Below are positions 1 through 10,572 of a stretch of 41,083 bases of DNA, piece after piece; the first letter of the stretch is position 1; every line of letters starts with the position of its first letter. Source of the stretch: Welwitschia mirabilis (taxonomy: Eukaryota > Gnetophyta > Gnetopsida > Welwitschiales); assembly GCA_051453625.1 (NCBI GenBank), contig JBOZIK010000001.1:130357699-130398781 (forward strand). The letters run 5' to 3'. Position numbers and translations under genes: made by a program. The notes below the pieces were generated by a model. That model had not been told where the DNA came from. It did no database searches and saw nothing but the letters and a program-made list of their open reading frames with translations.

Positions 1-662
1 TTCTTAGGATGCTCAACAAGAAGTAGAGCCTATCATGTTTTCAAGAAAAGAAGCTTAATAGTTGAAGAGTCAATAAATGTGAAAATTGATGAGATTGACC
101 CAAAAGTAAGCAACACAGATGAAGAAGAAATCATAACCCCAAGTATTTCCACATTGAATAAAGGTATTACAGAAACAAATGAAGTTCAAATAAAAGAAGG
201 AATACCGAAAAAGCCTAAACTTCTAAAAGATCATCCGATAGAATCTGGCATTGAAGAAATTAACTCAAAAGTAAAAACAATTATGTGCCCATGTTTGTTA
301 TGTTTCAAAAATAGAACCCAAGAACTTTGAAGAAGCAGAAAATCATGAAAAACAGATGCTAGCAATACAAGATGAGCTATAATAGTTCAAAAGAAACAAT
401 GTTTGGAAAATAGTAGAGAGATCAGAAGATAAGAATGTTATTGATACAAAATGAATTTTTAAGAACAAATGTGATGAAAAAAACAATGTTATCAAAAACA
501 AAGTAAGACTTATAGCTCAAGACTTCAACCAAATTGAAGGAATTGATGTAGGAGATACCTTTGCTCCTGTTGCAAGATTATATAGCATTAGAATGTTTTT
601 ATATTTTGTAGCTTTTAAAAACTTCAAAGTTTATCAAATGGATGTAAAAAGTTCTTTTCTGA
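1..662 (+). pseudogene. pol: Ty1/copia pol fragment (integrase C-terminal end to RT start), element A
   Basis: The + strand begins in the copia segment that joins integrase to reverse transcriptase (FLGCSTRSRAYHVFKKR near position 1). An acidic linker (79-330) follows, then the RT N-terminal block with DTFAPVARL (about 550-585) and YQMDVKSSFL (about 631-660). Stops at about 328 (TGA), 379 (TAA) and 451 (TGA) break the frame. The stretch aligns closely, motif by motif, with 2582-3252 of the next element, so it is a second copy of the same family. It ends at a 100-N gap. RT would normally go on through the YVDD box and RNase H, which are missing here. It has no function; it is a truncated retroelement relic or a contig end. 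Confidence 0.85.
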
Positions 663-762
663 NNNNNNNNNNNNNNNNNNNNNNNNNNNNNNNNNNNNNN
701 NNNNNNNNNNNNNNNNNNNNNNNNNNNNNNNNNNNNNNNNNNNNNNNNNNNNNNNNNNNNNN
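663..762. other. Assembly gap of 100 N
   Basis: Exactly 100 N, the usual placeholder for a gap of unknown size. The left side is the RT start of element A and the right side is gag of element B, so the two flanks are not contiguous parts of one element. Confidence 0.98.
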
Positions 763-1374
763 GGATCGGATAAAGGTGGCAAAAGAAAAGCTGAAGAGCA
801 TACTAAAGAAAAGAGACTCTCTTTTAGGGCCTTTGTGCCACCTCTACAGGATGTACCAAATTCCTTAGTAAACGATGAAGATGAAGTTGATTTGGAAGAC
901 ACTTATCAAAAGCTGTATCAAGAATGTGAAAATTTAGCCAGAAGAATTAATAATCTAAACAAGGTTATAAAATCCCTCACCAAAGAAAAAGATGAGTTGA
1001 AATCAAGATTTGAAAGAGTAAAATCTGAAAATGTTGATCTCATCTTGCAGGTAAAAGATTTATCATATTTTATTAATAAGTTTTTAGGTGGATCTGCCAG
1101 ATTGGAACAAACACTTGGAGTTCAAAAATCAATTGAAAACAAATCAGGTATTGGGTTCATTTCAAAGAAACCTCAAGCACAGCAAACTCAGATAATCAAT
1201 TATGGTAATTTCGTTTCAAAACTTACTTGTCATTTTTATGGTAAAACAAGTCATTCAAAACTTATGCGTAATGCTAGAAAGTTAATATTATTTTCAAATT
1301 CTGGGAGCTCTTTTTCATTTAGATTTATTCCTAAGAAAAGTCTACCACATAAGTCTAAAATACTATTTGGGTAA
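763..1374 (+). pseudogene. gag: Copia gag, C-terminal part with coiled coil and broken zinc knuckle
   Basis: The frame is open from the gap edge to TAA at 1372-1374, about 203 codons. It holds a charged segment (KGGKRKAEEHTKEKR) and a long heptad-like coiled coil (about 895-1070, LYQECENLARRINNLNKVIK). The Sirevirus-style phrase KSGIGF comes near 1140. A CCHC knuckle at 1228-1269 follows (CHFYGKTSHSKLMR); its second and third cysteines have become Y and R, so zinc binding should be lost. Gag would form the particle and package RNA. The start codon lies in the gap; the first internal ATG (835) is not the true start. Confidence 0.8.
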
Positions 1375-1439
1375 AAGCTAATGATCTTATAAACTTGTTG
1401 ATTTAGACAGCCTTTAAAGTCTTAAATAGCACAAGTTGA

Positions 1440-1742
1440 TATCTTGATAGTGGATGTTTGAGATACATGATAGGAGACAAATTAAGATTTAATCATCTAA
1501 GCCACTTTGATGGAGGAGAAATAACCTTCAGAAACAATGAAAGAGAAAAAATAGAAGGCATTGAAAGCGTTGGTGGAGGTAACTTTCTTAGAATTAATGA
1601 AGTTTTATATGTAAGTGCTTTGAATCACAATTTATTAAGCGTTAGTCAAATTTTCAATAAAGGTCACGAAGTAGTCTTTTATAAATTAAAATGTGAAATT
1701 GTGCATGAAAAATCGAATGATGTAATACTTAGAGCGAACTGA
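1440..1742 (+). pseudogene. pol: Copia aspartic protease domain
   Basis: The copia protease signature LDSGC starts at 1443, with the catalytic DSG at 1446-1454. It continues LRYMIGDK, where the family normally has a Ser-Arg-His-Met-Thr type sequence. Downstream are GGGNFLRINEVLYVSAL and NHNLLSVSQIFNKGHEVVFY, the conserved strands before the pre-integrase domain. The reading frame differs from gag (gag stops at 1374), so the polyprotein is frameshifted. A stop at 1741 separates it from the pre-integrase part. The catalytic Asp survives, but the protein cannot be made as a whole. Confidence 0.8.
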
Positions 1743-2690
1743 ATAGATAATGTATATAGCATAGATCAATTGTGTTATCCTTGTTATTTTTTGCATGTTC
1801 CTCAAGATGAATTATGGCATAAACATTTAGGACATGTTAATTTTGACCAATTGAAATTAATTATTTGTAAAAATATCATTAGAGAATTCCTAATATAAAT
1901 ATAGAAAAACAAGACTTGTGTGATGTGTGTCAAAAGGGAAAACAAATTAGAACTTCTGATAAGAGTAAAACCCATGTTTCTACTTCAATGCCATTAAAAC
2001 TCATTCATATGGATTTAGTTGGACCTGCTCAAACTCATAGTCTAAGTGGAAAGTGTTATTTTCTCACAATGATTGATGACTACTCTAGATATACTTGGAT
2101 TTTCTTTTTGTTCAACAAATCTGAAGCTTACAAGAATTGGATTGAGATTTGTAATAAGATTCAAAATGAAAAGGGTTATACCATAAAGAAGATAAGAAGT
2201 GATCATGGTGGAGAGTTTGAAAATCATTTCTTTAAAAAGTATTACATTGAAAATGGTATCAATCATGAATTTTTAGCTCCAAAAACACCACAACAAAATG
2301 GTACAGCTAAAAGGAAGAATAGAGTTCTTTAAAAAATGGCTTGAACTATGCTTAATGATAAAGAAGTACCTAAGTCTTTTTAGGCTGAAGCCATTAGCAT
2401 AACATGTTATATTATTAATAAAGTTTATCCTAAATCAGGTACTGATAAGATACCTTATGAGCTATGGAATGGAAGACAATCAAATGTATCATATTTTAAG
2501 GTGGTTGAAAGTAAATGTTATGTCCTAAAAGATAGGAAACATTTGAGTAAATTTGAATCAAAAGCTGATGAAGCCATCTTTTTAGGATACTCAACAAGAA
2601 TTAGAGGCTACCATGTATTCAAAAAAAGAATCTTAACTATAGAAGAGTCAATAAATGTGCAAATTAATGAAATCCAAAAGTAAGCAACTC
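1743..2690 (+). pseudogene. pol: Copia pre-integrase and integrase, catalytic Glu lost
   Basis: The pre-integrase motif ELWHKHLGHVNFDQLKL lies at about 1810-1860. The zinc-finger cysteines CDVCQKGK follow at 1919-1942. The catalytic core has Asp in HMDLVGPAQ (2012-2014) and Asp in IRSDHGGEF (2201-2203). The third acidic residue, expected in a NG.AE.KNR motif, is Lys (2309-2311, NGTAKRKNR). The spacing of 35 residues between the second Asp and this Lys is exactly DD35E, so this is a real Glu-to-Lys loss. Further stops occur near 2330 (TAA), 2342 (TGA) and 2381 (TAG, at the expected Trp of SFWAE). The C-terminal part runs to about 2681 (FLGYSTRIRGYHVFKKR). Confidence 0.88.
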
Positions 2691-3625
2691 AGATGAAGAA
2701 AAAATCATAAATCCAAGTATTTCCACTTCAAATGAAGGTTTTACCAAAAAAAATGAAGCTCAAGTAAAAGAAGGAATACCAAAAAAGCCTAAGCTTCTAA
2801 AATATCATCCATTAGAATCCATAATTAGAGAAGTTAACTCAAGAGTAAAAACAAGAGATTTAATAAAACACTTATATGCCCATGTCTGCTATGTTTCAAA
2901 AATAGAATTCAAGAACTTTGAAGAAGATAAAAATCATGAAGAATAGATGTTAGAAATGCAAGATGAGCTATAAGAGTTCAAGAGAAATAATGTTTGGAAA
3001 CTAGTAGAGAGACTAGAAGATAAGAATATTATTGGTATAAAAATGAATCTTTAAAAACAAATGTGATGAAGAAAATAATATTATAAAACAAATCAAGACT
3101 TATAGCTCAAGGGTTCAACCAAATTAAAGGAATTAATGTAGGAGATACTTTTGCTCCTATTGCAAGATTAGATAGCATTAGAATGTTTTTATCTTTTGTA
3201 GCTTTTAAAAACTTTAAAGTTTATTAAATGGATGTAAAAAGTGCATTTTTGAATGGATCATTAAATTAAGAAGTCTATGTTAAACAACCTCAAGGTTTTA
3301 TTAATCCATATAGATCTAATCATGTATACAAACTTAAGAAGGCTTTATATGGATTAAAACAAGCACTAAGAGTATGGTATGAAAAGTTAGCTACCTTTTT
3401 AAGCAAAAATGGATATGATCATAAAATGGTAGATAAAACTTTATTTATGAATAAGTTGAAAGATTATTTTATTATTATACAAATTTATGTAAATGATATT
3501 ATTCTTGGTGCCTCAAATGAAAATTTGTTAAAAGAATTTGCAAATATTATGATAAATCAATTTGAAATAAGTACGCTTGATAAAGTTAAAGTGTTTTTTT
3601 GGACTTTAAATAAAGAAAACTAATG
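2691..3625 (+). pseudogene. pol: Copia reverse transcriptase, YVDD changed to YVND
   Basis: An acidic linker like that of element A runs from 2691 to about 2940. RT blocks follow in several frames: the TFAP block (about 3145-3170), YGLKQA-like sequence (about 3345-3365), and the palm motif at 3486-3506, which reads YVNDIIL. The first catalytic Asp is Asn (3492-3494, GAT to AAT). Many stops and at least three frame changes are visible. The fingers-palm order is normal for copia. The domain copied element RNA into DNA in an ancestor; this copy cannot. Confidence 0.85.
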
Positions 3626-4434
3626 ATGAAATATTTATCTCTCAATCTAAATATGCATGAGATTTGATCAAACGTTTTAATTTAGAAAATATGAAACCAG
3701 TTGATACTCCTATATCTACTTCATGCAAAGTAAGCTTGAATGAAAATGATAAATCAATAGATTAAAGAATTTATAGAAGCATGATTAGTAGTTTTTTATA
3801 CTTAACCATGAGTAGATCAGATATCATGTTTAGTATTGGAGTTTGTACAAGATATCAATCTAATTCAAAAGAATCACATTTTCAAGTGGTAAAAAGGATA
3901 ATCAGGTATATAAAAGGTACAAGTGATTATGATTTATGGTACCTAAATGAAGCATCTTTCGATCTTACAGGTTTTAGTAATGCAAATTGGGCAGGATGCA
4001 AAGATGATAGAAAAAGCACAAGTGGAAATTACTTCCTTCTAAGTTCATGTCTAGTTAGTTGGGCAAGCAAGAAACAAAATTCTATTTCTCCTTCCATTGC
4101 AGAAGCTGAATATATTGCTGCAGGAAGTTGTTACACTCACCTCTTATGGATGAAAGAAATGTTAAGATATTTTGGTATGTCTTTCAAATAAGTTCCTATT
4201 TTTCTGTGATAATACCAATGCTATTAATATATCTAAAAATCTATTTTAACATCAAGAATGAAGCATATTGAACTTAGACATCATTTCTCTGTGATCAAGT
4301 TGAAAAAGATCATATATCTATGAATTTTATTTTACAGATCAAAAATTAGCAGATATCTTTACTAAACCCTTAAATTTTGATAATTTTATTCATCTCAGAC
4401 ATAAACTAGAGGCTCTCTTACCATCCTATCATTA
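3626..4434 (+). pseudogene. pol: Copia RT thumb and RNase H, first catalytic Asp lost
   Basis: The RT connection (NMKPVDTPISTSCK, about 3690-3730) leads into the RNase H open frame 3781-4191. RSMISSFLYLTMSRSDIMF and the RNase H core GFSNANWAGCKDDRKSTSG are clear. The two usual Asp residues of the DAD motif are both Asn (3979-3981 and 3985-3987). SIAEAEYIAAGSC and LLWMKEML follow. After a stop at 4189, out-of-frame remains of the copia C-terminus are visible (ADIFTKPLNFDNF-like, about 4350-4390). Catalytically dead. Confidence 0.87.
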
Positions 4435-5232
4435 AGTGCAGGGCAGTGGTCAACCAGTTTTATACTCACTCGTCCGGTCCCTTAAAAAGTTTTGTAGCAG
4501 CTACAGTAGTAGCAGAATAAAATATAGTTATCTAATTTGTCATCTGATTTACTCTTTTGATGTTTACTGTGGATTCTTATTCTTGAATATTTTAATGTAT
4601 TATTTTATCTTACCTTTGTATGAACATTTTCATTTGAAAATCATCATTTCATTTGACATGCTTGTTTTTATTCATAATACAATTCATTCATTTATATGTG
4701 CTTATTTTGAAAAGATTAAAATTGTTATCTCAAATGAAAATAAGCCAAAATATTTATCTTAATCAAATTAATGAGTGTTTCTAATCATATTTTGCATTAT
4801 CATTTGGTATTTTGATGTGTTCTCAAAATATATCATTCAAAGTACACAAAATTTTGTCTATTATAAATGCCCTAATTTTTATCTTATCATTCTTTATCAT
4901 TTGGTATCAAGACAGGGGAAGAAATATTCTTGATATTTCTGGCCATATATCTAAGTTTTATATTTATTTGCCATTGATGTCAAAGGGGGAGAGAAGATGT
5001 AGTACGCTTTCAAAAGCTTTTTTTTTTTTTAAGATATTAGACCTTCAAAGTAATTGTGTTGAAATATTTTGTCAAAAGGGAAAAAATGCTTGTTTATTTT
5101 ACTCTTTACTTGAATGTTTATATGCCTTGATGTAAGGGGAGTTTTGATTTTAATGTGTGCTTAAAATTATTTGGTGAATGAGCTTAAAATTTTTCAAATT
5201 TTTGAAATCACTTATTTGTTTTCCATCAATGT
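4435..5232 (+). other. Non-coding 3' region between RNase H and polypurine tract
   Basis: About 0.8 kb of AT-rich sequence follows pol. It has two weak open frames (4436-4762 and 4812-5135) of hydrophobic, low-complexity composition that match nothing I recognise. A purine tract with its upstream context (ATGTCAAAGGGGGAGA, about 4977-4992) is nearly identical to the polypurine tract next to the LTR. Such spacers with duplicated tracts are a known Sirevirus trait. Confidence 0.6.
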
Positions 5233-5244
5233 CAAAGGGGGAGA
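5233..5244 (+). promoter_or_regulatory. Polypurine tract (plus-strand primer site) of element B
   Basis: CAAAGGGGGAGA sits two bases before the LTR start. This is the RNase H-resistant primer for plus-strand DNA synthesis in copia elements. A second copy lies about 255 bp upstream. Confidence 0.8.
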
Positions 5245-5400
5245 TTATTAGATTATATTTGTCAATTGATGTCAAACTAATATCTCTTGTGTAGTGCAAA
5301 ATGTTATATCTTATGTGCAGATGAGATTAAGTTTTATAGGTGAAAGAATTAGACCAAAATGCACTAGAAATCTATTGAATTATGTTAACCTCTAGTGGGT

Positions 5401-5757
5401 GTCGACCCAATCCTAAGGGAGTTGACTTCACCTGAAGCTGTCACAAGAAAAATGGACTGAACCCAGAGCGGTCGACTGGATTCGGATGGGGTTGACCAGA
5501 CCTATAACCTAAAGGAAAGTATCCCTAAACTGAATAGAAAGGGGTCAACCGAATTTTTATGGAGTTGAATAGATTTAAGAAACTGATAGGTAATAGTTCC
5601 AGACTGAGAGGAAAAGAGTCGACCAAATTTTCATCGGTTGACCAGACCTAAGAAGTTAACAGATCATAGTTCCAGACTGAGAGGCAAGGGGTCAATCGGA
5701 CCCAGGATGGAGTCTACCAAGCTCTCATGGATTTCACCAGATTTTTGCGAGGTTGAC
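5401..5757 (+). promoter_or_regulatory. U3 array of GTCGAC/GTTGAC motifs
   Basis: GTCGAC occurs at 5401, 5471 and 5618. Its CpG-decayed forms GTTGAC or GTCAAC occur at about 5421, 5491, 5544, 5637 and 5752, and weaker variants at 5564, 5691 and 5712. All lie upstream of the TATA box. GTCGAC is palindromic. The decayed form TTGAC[C/T] is also the W-box core bound by WRKY factors; whether that matters here is unknown. Confidence 0.65.
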
Positions 5758-5876
5758 TAGATGATGTGAAATAGTAAAATTTTTAAACATTACATATCCA
5801 TTACCTAGTTGTTTTCTAGTTGTTTATAGCCGTTGGAAGCACAATTCATTTGTAATAGACCCTTGTAGTCCTCCAT

Positions 5877-5885
5877 TATAAATAG
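5877..5885 (+). promoter_or_regulatory. LTR TATA box of element B
   Basis: TATAAATAG sits about 630 bp into the LTR, just after the U3 motif array. This is the expected place for the copia promoter. Confidence 0.65.
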
Positions 5886-6526
5886 CTATGCTATTGTTAT
5901 CTTAGAGATCTTTTTGTCACTATTCTTATTTGGCACAATCATTATGGATCTGAAAGATTAGACTGTACTTTCATTGGTATATCATTATATTCAGAATCAG
6001 ATGTAAGAGCTTCATCAGTGTAATCTATTAGAGAAGATATCCATTCATTGTACTTCTATGGAACGTGTGATATCTGAGTGATCAATGCTTTATTACATCA
6101 CATCCATTACTTTTAGAGGTTAAGACTTAGCCTGCAAAAGTCGAAATTTAAGATTGAGACTTAACCTATAAAAGTCTGCTTATAAGGGTTACAGATAAAC
6201 CTAGCAAAACTTGTGAAGTAATAAAGATCTGAGATCAAGCTTGGAGAGAAGATGATCATCAAGAGTGAAGTAGGGGAGTTCCCAAACCACTATAAATCTA
6301 GTATGCATCAAATTTGGTAGTTTTTGGTTTTCTGTCTTTTTGATTCTTTACTTGGTTTTGGTATAGTTAAGTTAAGTGGATATTACTTAGTATTCTAAAC
6401 TTAACTTAATCTATTCAAATTACAAGTTAAAACATCTATGTGAAAAAAATTTAAGTCAAGTAGATCATTTCTCAAATTAAAACTTGAATTGATGTGATAT
6501 GAAAAACTTATTTTTTTGCACTTACA

Positions 6527-9337
6527 ATAGCTAATAAAGGTTCAAAAACACAAAAAATGCTTTTAAAAAAGCCAAAATTTACATTTAAAAAGTTCATGTA
6601 CACAAAAGAGGGTCAAAGACATAACACCAAGTGCATATACTTAGGCTCAATAAGAAAGCCCTGCATAAATCTATAAAAAGTGCATGTGAATAAAATAATA
6701 ATACATCCAAAACAAATGGCTTAAGTTAAGGATAATGGCAAATATCCTAGGATCTAAGGAGGGGAAAAAATCAATTTCGAGTAGGATGTTTTTATGATAA
6801 GGCTTTATTACTTCAAAGAGTACATGATGTTATATCCATTGAAGTAGGTTACTTCCAAGTTAATATCCATAAATCCTTTTACATGCACATCTATATTAGA
6901 AAAAACAAATACATAGAGTTTGTAAGACTGAACTATGCTCATCATGGATGCCCCTATAAATGCTTCTACTATAGATGACAGGAAATTTCATTCCTTTATC
7001 TTAAACAATAAGATAAACTAAATTCCATCAAGGTATGGTTATAAAATCAATGTATTCTTCACTAAAACATTCAAAAAGATACATATATCTTTGTCTTTAA
7101 AAGTAATAACACTCTTCCTAAGTCAAATGAAATCAAAGTTCTATGAATAATTGATGATGAATTAAATGTGCTTAAATTTCCTATAGTTAATGCTATCTGA
7201 TACATCTAAAATAGTGGAAATAAACACTGAGCATTACAATTGATTAAAGAAAAAAGTTAATTTTTAGAATAAAAAGATCATCCTTTAAGTCTTCACAAGA
7301 ATAATAATATCCTTAACATACTAATTTAACTCAAGAAAAATAATTGAATCATAAATAATTAAAAATAAATCATAAATAAATCTCCTTAGTTAAATTGCAT
7401 ATGTAATGAAATCACACGACTATTGAACTAATGAGACTTATCATACAATTTTATCAAAAGAATTATATATTATCTTATCAAACTATCACTATACATGATT
7501 AGATAACTATTCCATTTGTGTAATCATAACACATAATATATTATAAAATTTAAAAACTATAAGTATAAAAATATTAATTTAATAATATTTAAAAATAGAA
7601 ATATAGTGGATAAAAAATAAATAATCTTTAATAAACATTCACTCATACTTTGAAGATCATTCATAACTTAAAATGAATGATAAAAAAAAGTTATAGCAGC
7701 TAAAACTTAAGTCATTGTTATGCAAAAAAGATTTTTATTAAAAAGTTCAATACTTGAAATAATGTGAAATGGATATGTATGAGTTATTATTCTATACTAA
7801 TTACACATCATCTTAAAATCAAAAGATAACACTTACATGAATGTTAAAATTAACATAGCAAACCATTTTATCTTAACAAAATTATCACTAAATTTTAGTG
7901 TACTTAGTTGAAAAATAATTCTTCATAGAATTGAAATAACTAATAAAGATGATATACATATAACTTAAATTATAGATTAATAAGTAATTAACCAAACATA
8001 ATGATGTAAATTTTTATTCTATCAAATCAAGGCCTAGTTTATTTCATCATATTTTAACCAGCAGAAAAAGAAGAAATATAATAAAGATAGAAAAGTGAGA
8101 AAGAAACTTGAAAAAATGGACTTACAGATTTTTAGGACTATCAAAGCAACTATATTATGTTCTAAAATAGTCTTGAGAACTACAAATTAAATATCATATA
8201 AGATCGATTGAAACTATTATGAAATAGGCCATCTAGAAAATTTTGCAAAAAATATAATCAATTCTACTTTAACCAAGAATATTAAGAATTAAGATATTAA
8301 GAAATATTAGATCTTATATTGCTTAAGTACTCAAAAAATGATATAATATTAAATCCTAACTTTCTAGAAAGATGTTAAGAGTGACATAGAATTCACTGTA
8401 TAAAAAGGAAAAACTTATGATTTCATAGATATTTAAAAATTCTAATAAAATTGCAACTCAATTGTAAATAGCCAAATTTGGAATTTTATAGTTTTAGCTG
8501 ACTTTAAATGAAACGTTTCAGAAAATAAAGTTTACTAACAAAATTTTAAATCAATTATAGTTATAGAAAAGGAGTTATATTCAAAACAAACACTAAAATT
8601 TACTAGTTTTACTTTAATTAAGAAAGGGAAAAAAGAAATAAAAAATTTATGAAAAAAGAAATATTTAAATTTAAAAATTATCTAAGTTACATATGTAGAT
8701 GTTAAATTTATGCTATTCAAAAGTGAAAAAAATAATTCATCATTCAATGCTTAAGAATAAAGGATGGTAATTTAGGAGAATTATATTAGATGAAATGAGA
8801 AGAATTAAGAAGAATAGATAAAACTAATAGAACACATGATTCATTTAATAAAAAGTAATTAACCATATAATATCAAATAATTTATAATACATACCAAATG
8901 TATAATAATCCTGTTAGTACTAAATATGCCACATTCTATAAGAAGTCTAATCGAATTAAAAGGAAATCATAATAAAGCTAAACAAATCATTTAAACATAA
9001 GCATAAAAACATAAGGGAATGAAATAATTATTGGTTTCAGATGAAATTACATCCCTTTCCATTAATCTTTAATCCAAATACTTACAAAATCCAATTCCTT
9101 CTTTTTCTTTGTATGACTTAATTATGTGCATTTCACCACTCTATAATGCCCTTGGAATCGATACAAATGGGAAAAATAAAGATGGAAAATAAGAATGAGA
9201 GATGTGGGAGGATGATAACAAATGTATTGCATAGTGATAAATGATACTTAAAAATATATAAGGCCTTCAAAGATGATAAAGAGAGAAGATCAACTTTCAA
9301 AAGATAAAATGAGACAATGTGAGAAAGAATGTATGTG

Positions 9338-9341
<4 letters not shown>
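6527..9341. other. AT-rich stretch with no recognisable gene
   Basis: Very AT-rich, with dense stops in all frames and many short poly-A/T runs. A purine tract AAGGAGGGGAAAAAA near 6758-6772 recalls a retroelement polypurine tract but has no LTR start beside it. Probably old, unrecognisable transposon debris. Confidence 0.5.

Positions 9342-9402
<61 letters not shown>
9342..9402 (+). repeat. (GA)n microsatellite
   Basis: About 30 uninterrupted GA units running into a 100-N gap. The gap was probably caused by the repeat, so the true length is unknown. Confidence 0.97.
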
Positions 9403-9502
9403 NNNNNNNNNNNNNNNNNNNNNNNNNNNNNNNNNNNNNNNNNNNNNNNNNNNNNNNNNNNNNNNNNNNNNNNNNNNNNNNNNNNNNNNNNNNNNNNNNN
9501 NN
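9403..9502. other. Assembly gap of 100 N
   Basis: A 100-N placeholder directly after the GA repeat. Confidence 0.98.
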
Positions 9503-10461
9503 ATGTAGGTTGCTAGGGTTTCTTCTCTGACTTTTGGGTTTTTCTTCTAGAACTTCAATGTAAAACTATAAATACCCTATTTTCCTTTACTTCCATTTCC
9601 ATCTTTTATTCTAGATATTCTTGTGATGGATGATTGAAGGATGAGGTCCATCCATTAGATATAGAGAGAAGATTTCCTTGGTGTTGGGTTGAGTATCCTC
9701 CATTAAGGTGCTACTACTTTATTGTAAGTGGNNNNNNNNNNTGATGATTAATTCAAGAACTCTTTTCAATTTTATTATGTAAATCTCCCTAATGATTTAA
9801 GTTGATTATGATTTGATAATAGCTTTATAGTTTAAATCTTTCAGTGCATTCCATTTTATTCCATTTTTATATTTTCATTATTCATATTTTATTTATCATA
9901 TTTTATAGCTCATATTGGTTAGGAACAAGTCATAAACTCTTTCTAATTGATCTAAGTTATAAGTGCTAATTCTTGTGACAGGAGGATTGGAATTCAAATA
10001 GACTCATTACGCTTGTATTTTATCCGATTTTCATCATCATCCATCTTGCATTATCATTTATTTTCATTTACTAAAAAAGACTAAAATAATTTGTGAAATA
10101 AATTCTCTAACTTCTAGCCTAGTCCTTCAACAGATTATGACATATGGGTTGACTCGTGTCTATACTAGTGTTTTTTTTTATTAAGTATTGTGATTTATAG
10201 GTTTTACCTAAGGATTTAAAGATTGCATAACATCACACCATAACACTTAGCTAAATGAGTACATTTAGATTTGCATCTCACCCTTAAATTGTCATTTTAT
10301 TTATACTTCATAGTTCATTACATGTTATCCATCATTCCCGTGTTATTTCTTTATCATTTTGAAATTAAATAGAAAGTCATTTCATTTTCTTTATAATAAA
10401 GTAATTTGCCAAATATACTTTGAATTCCTCTAGAATATAAATTAGAGTAACTTCCTATACT

Positions 10462-10462
<1 letters not shown>
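9503..10462. other. Possible LTR or promoter-like segment, no gene
   Basis: TTGCTAGGGTTTCTTCT (about 9510) followed by TATAAATA (9567-9574) and a pyrimidine-rich leader resembles the promoter part of a plant gypsy LTR. No partner copy, PBS or coding domain is visible, so this is tentative. A 10-N gap lies at 9732-9741. The rest is AT-rich without a gene. Confidence 0.3.
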
Positions 10463-10508
<46 letters not shown>

Positions 10509-10524
10509 GAAAGAGAGAGAGAGA

Positions 10525-10569
<45 letters not shown>

Positions 10570-10572
10570 AGA
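10463..10572 (+). repeat. Compound (GA)n-(GT)n microsatellite
   Basis: A GA tract with a short GCGA interruption (10463-10526) passes into a pure GT tract (10529-10567) and ends with GAGAGA. The predicted proteins across it are repeat artefacts. Confidence 0.97.

Larger units (their letters stand above)
763..6526 (+). mobile_element. Sirevirus-like Ty1/copia retrotransposon, element B (5' truncated)
   Basis: Domains follow copia order on the + strand: gag (763-1374), protease (about 1440-1742), pre-integrase and integrase (about 1800-2690), RT (about 2940-3625) and RNase H (3781-4430). A long non-coding 3' region, a polypurine tract (5233-5244) and a 3' LTR (from 5246) complete it. The 5' LTR, PBS and N-terminal gag are lost in the gap at 663-762. 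The long gag coiled coil, a spacer of about 0.8 kb after RNase H and duplicated polypurine tracts fit the Sirevirus (SIRE/Maximus) lineage. Many stops and frameshifts make it non-autonomous. The LTR end at 6526 (CTTACA) is a guess because no second LTR copy is present. Confidence 0.85.
5246..6526 (+). repeat. 3' LTR of copia element B
   Basis: The LTR starts right after the polypurine tract, at TATTAGATT; the expected TG has decayed to TA. It holds ATTTGTCAATTGATGTCAAAC, an array of GTCGAC/GTTGAC motifs (5401-5757), a ~73-bp duplication (ATAGTTCCAGACTGAGAGG at 5593 and 5666) and a TATA box (5877-5885). A long R/U5-like segment follows. The 3' end is set at CTTACA (6521-6526) by analogy only, because no partner LTR is in the window. 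Confidence 0.6.

Noticed and set aside
593-902. Open frames on both strands running through the 100-N gap
   Set aside because: Most codons are N; they only bridge the gap between two elements.
4436-5135. Two + strand frames after copia RNase H, possible env-like protein
   Set aside because: Composition is AT-driven and hydrophobic throughout, no signal or known motif, and the sequence contains a duplicated polypurine tract.
9273-9530. Arg-Glu repeat protein
   Set aside because: Translation of the GA microsatellite and a gap.
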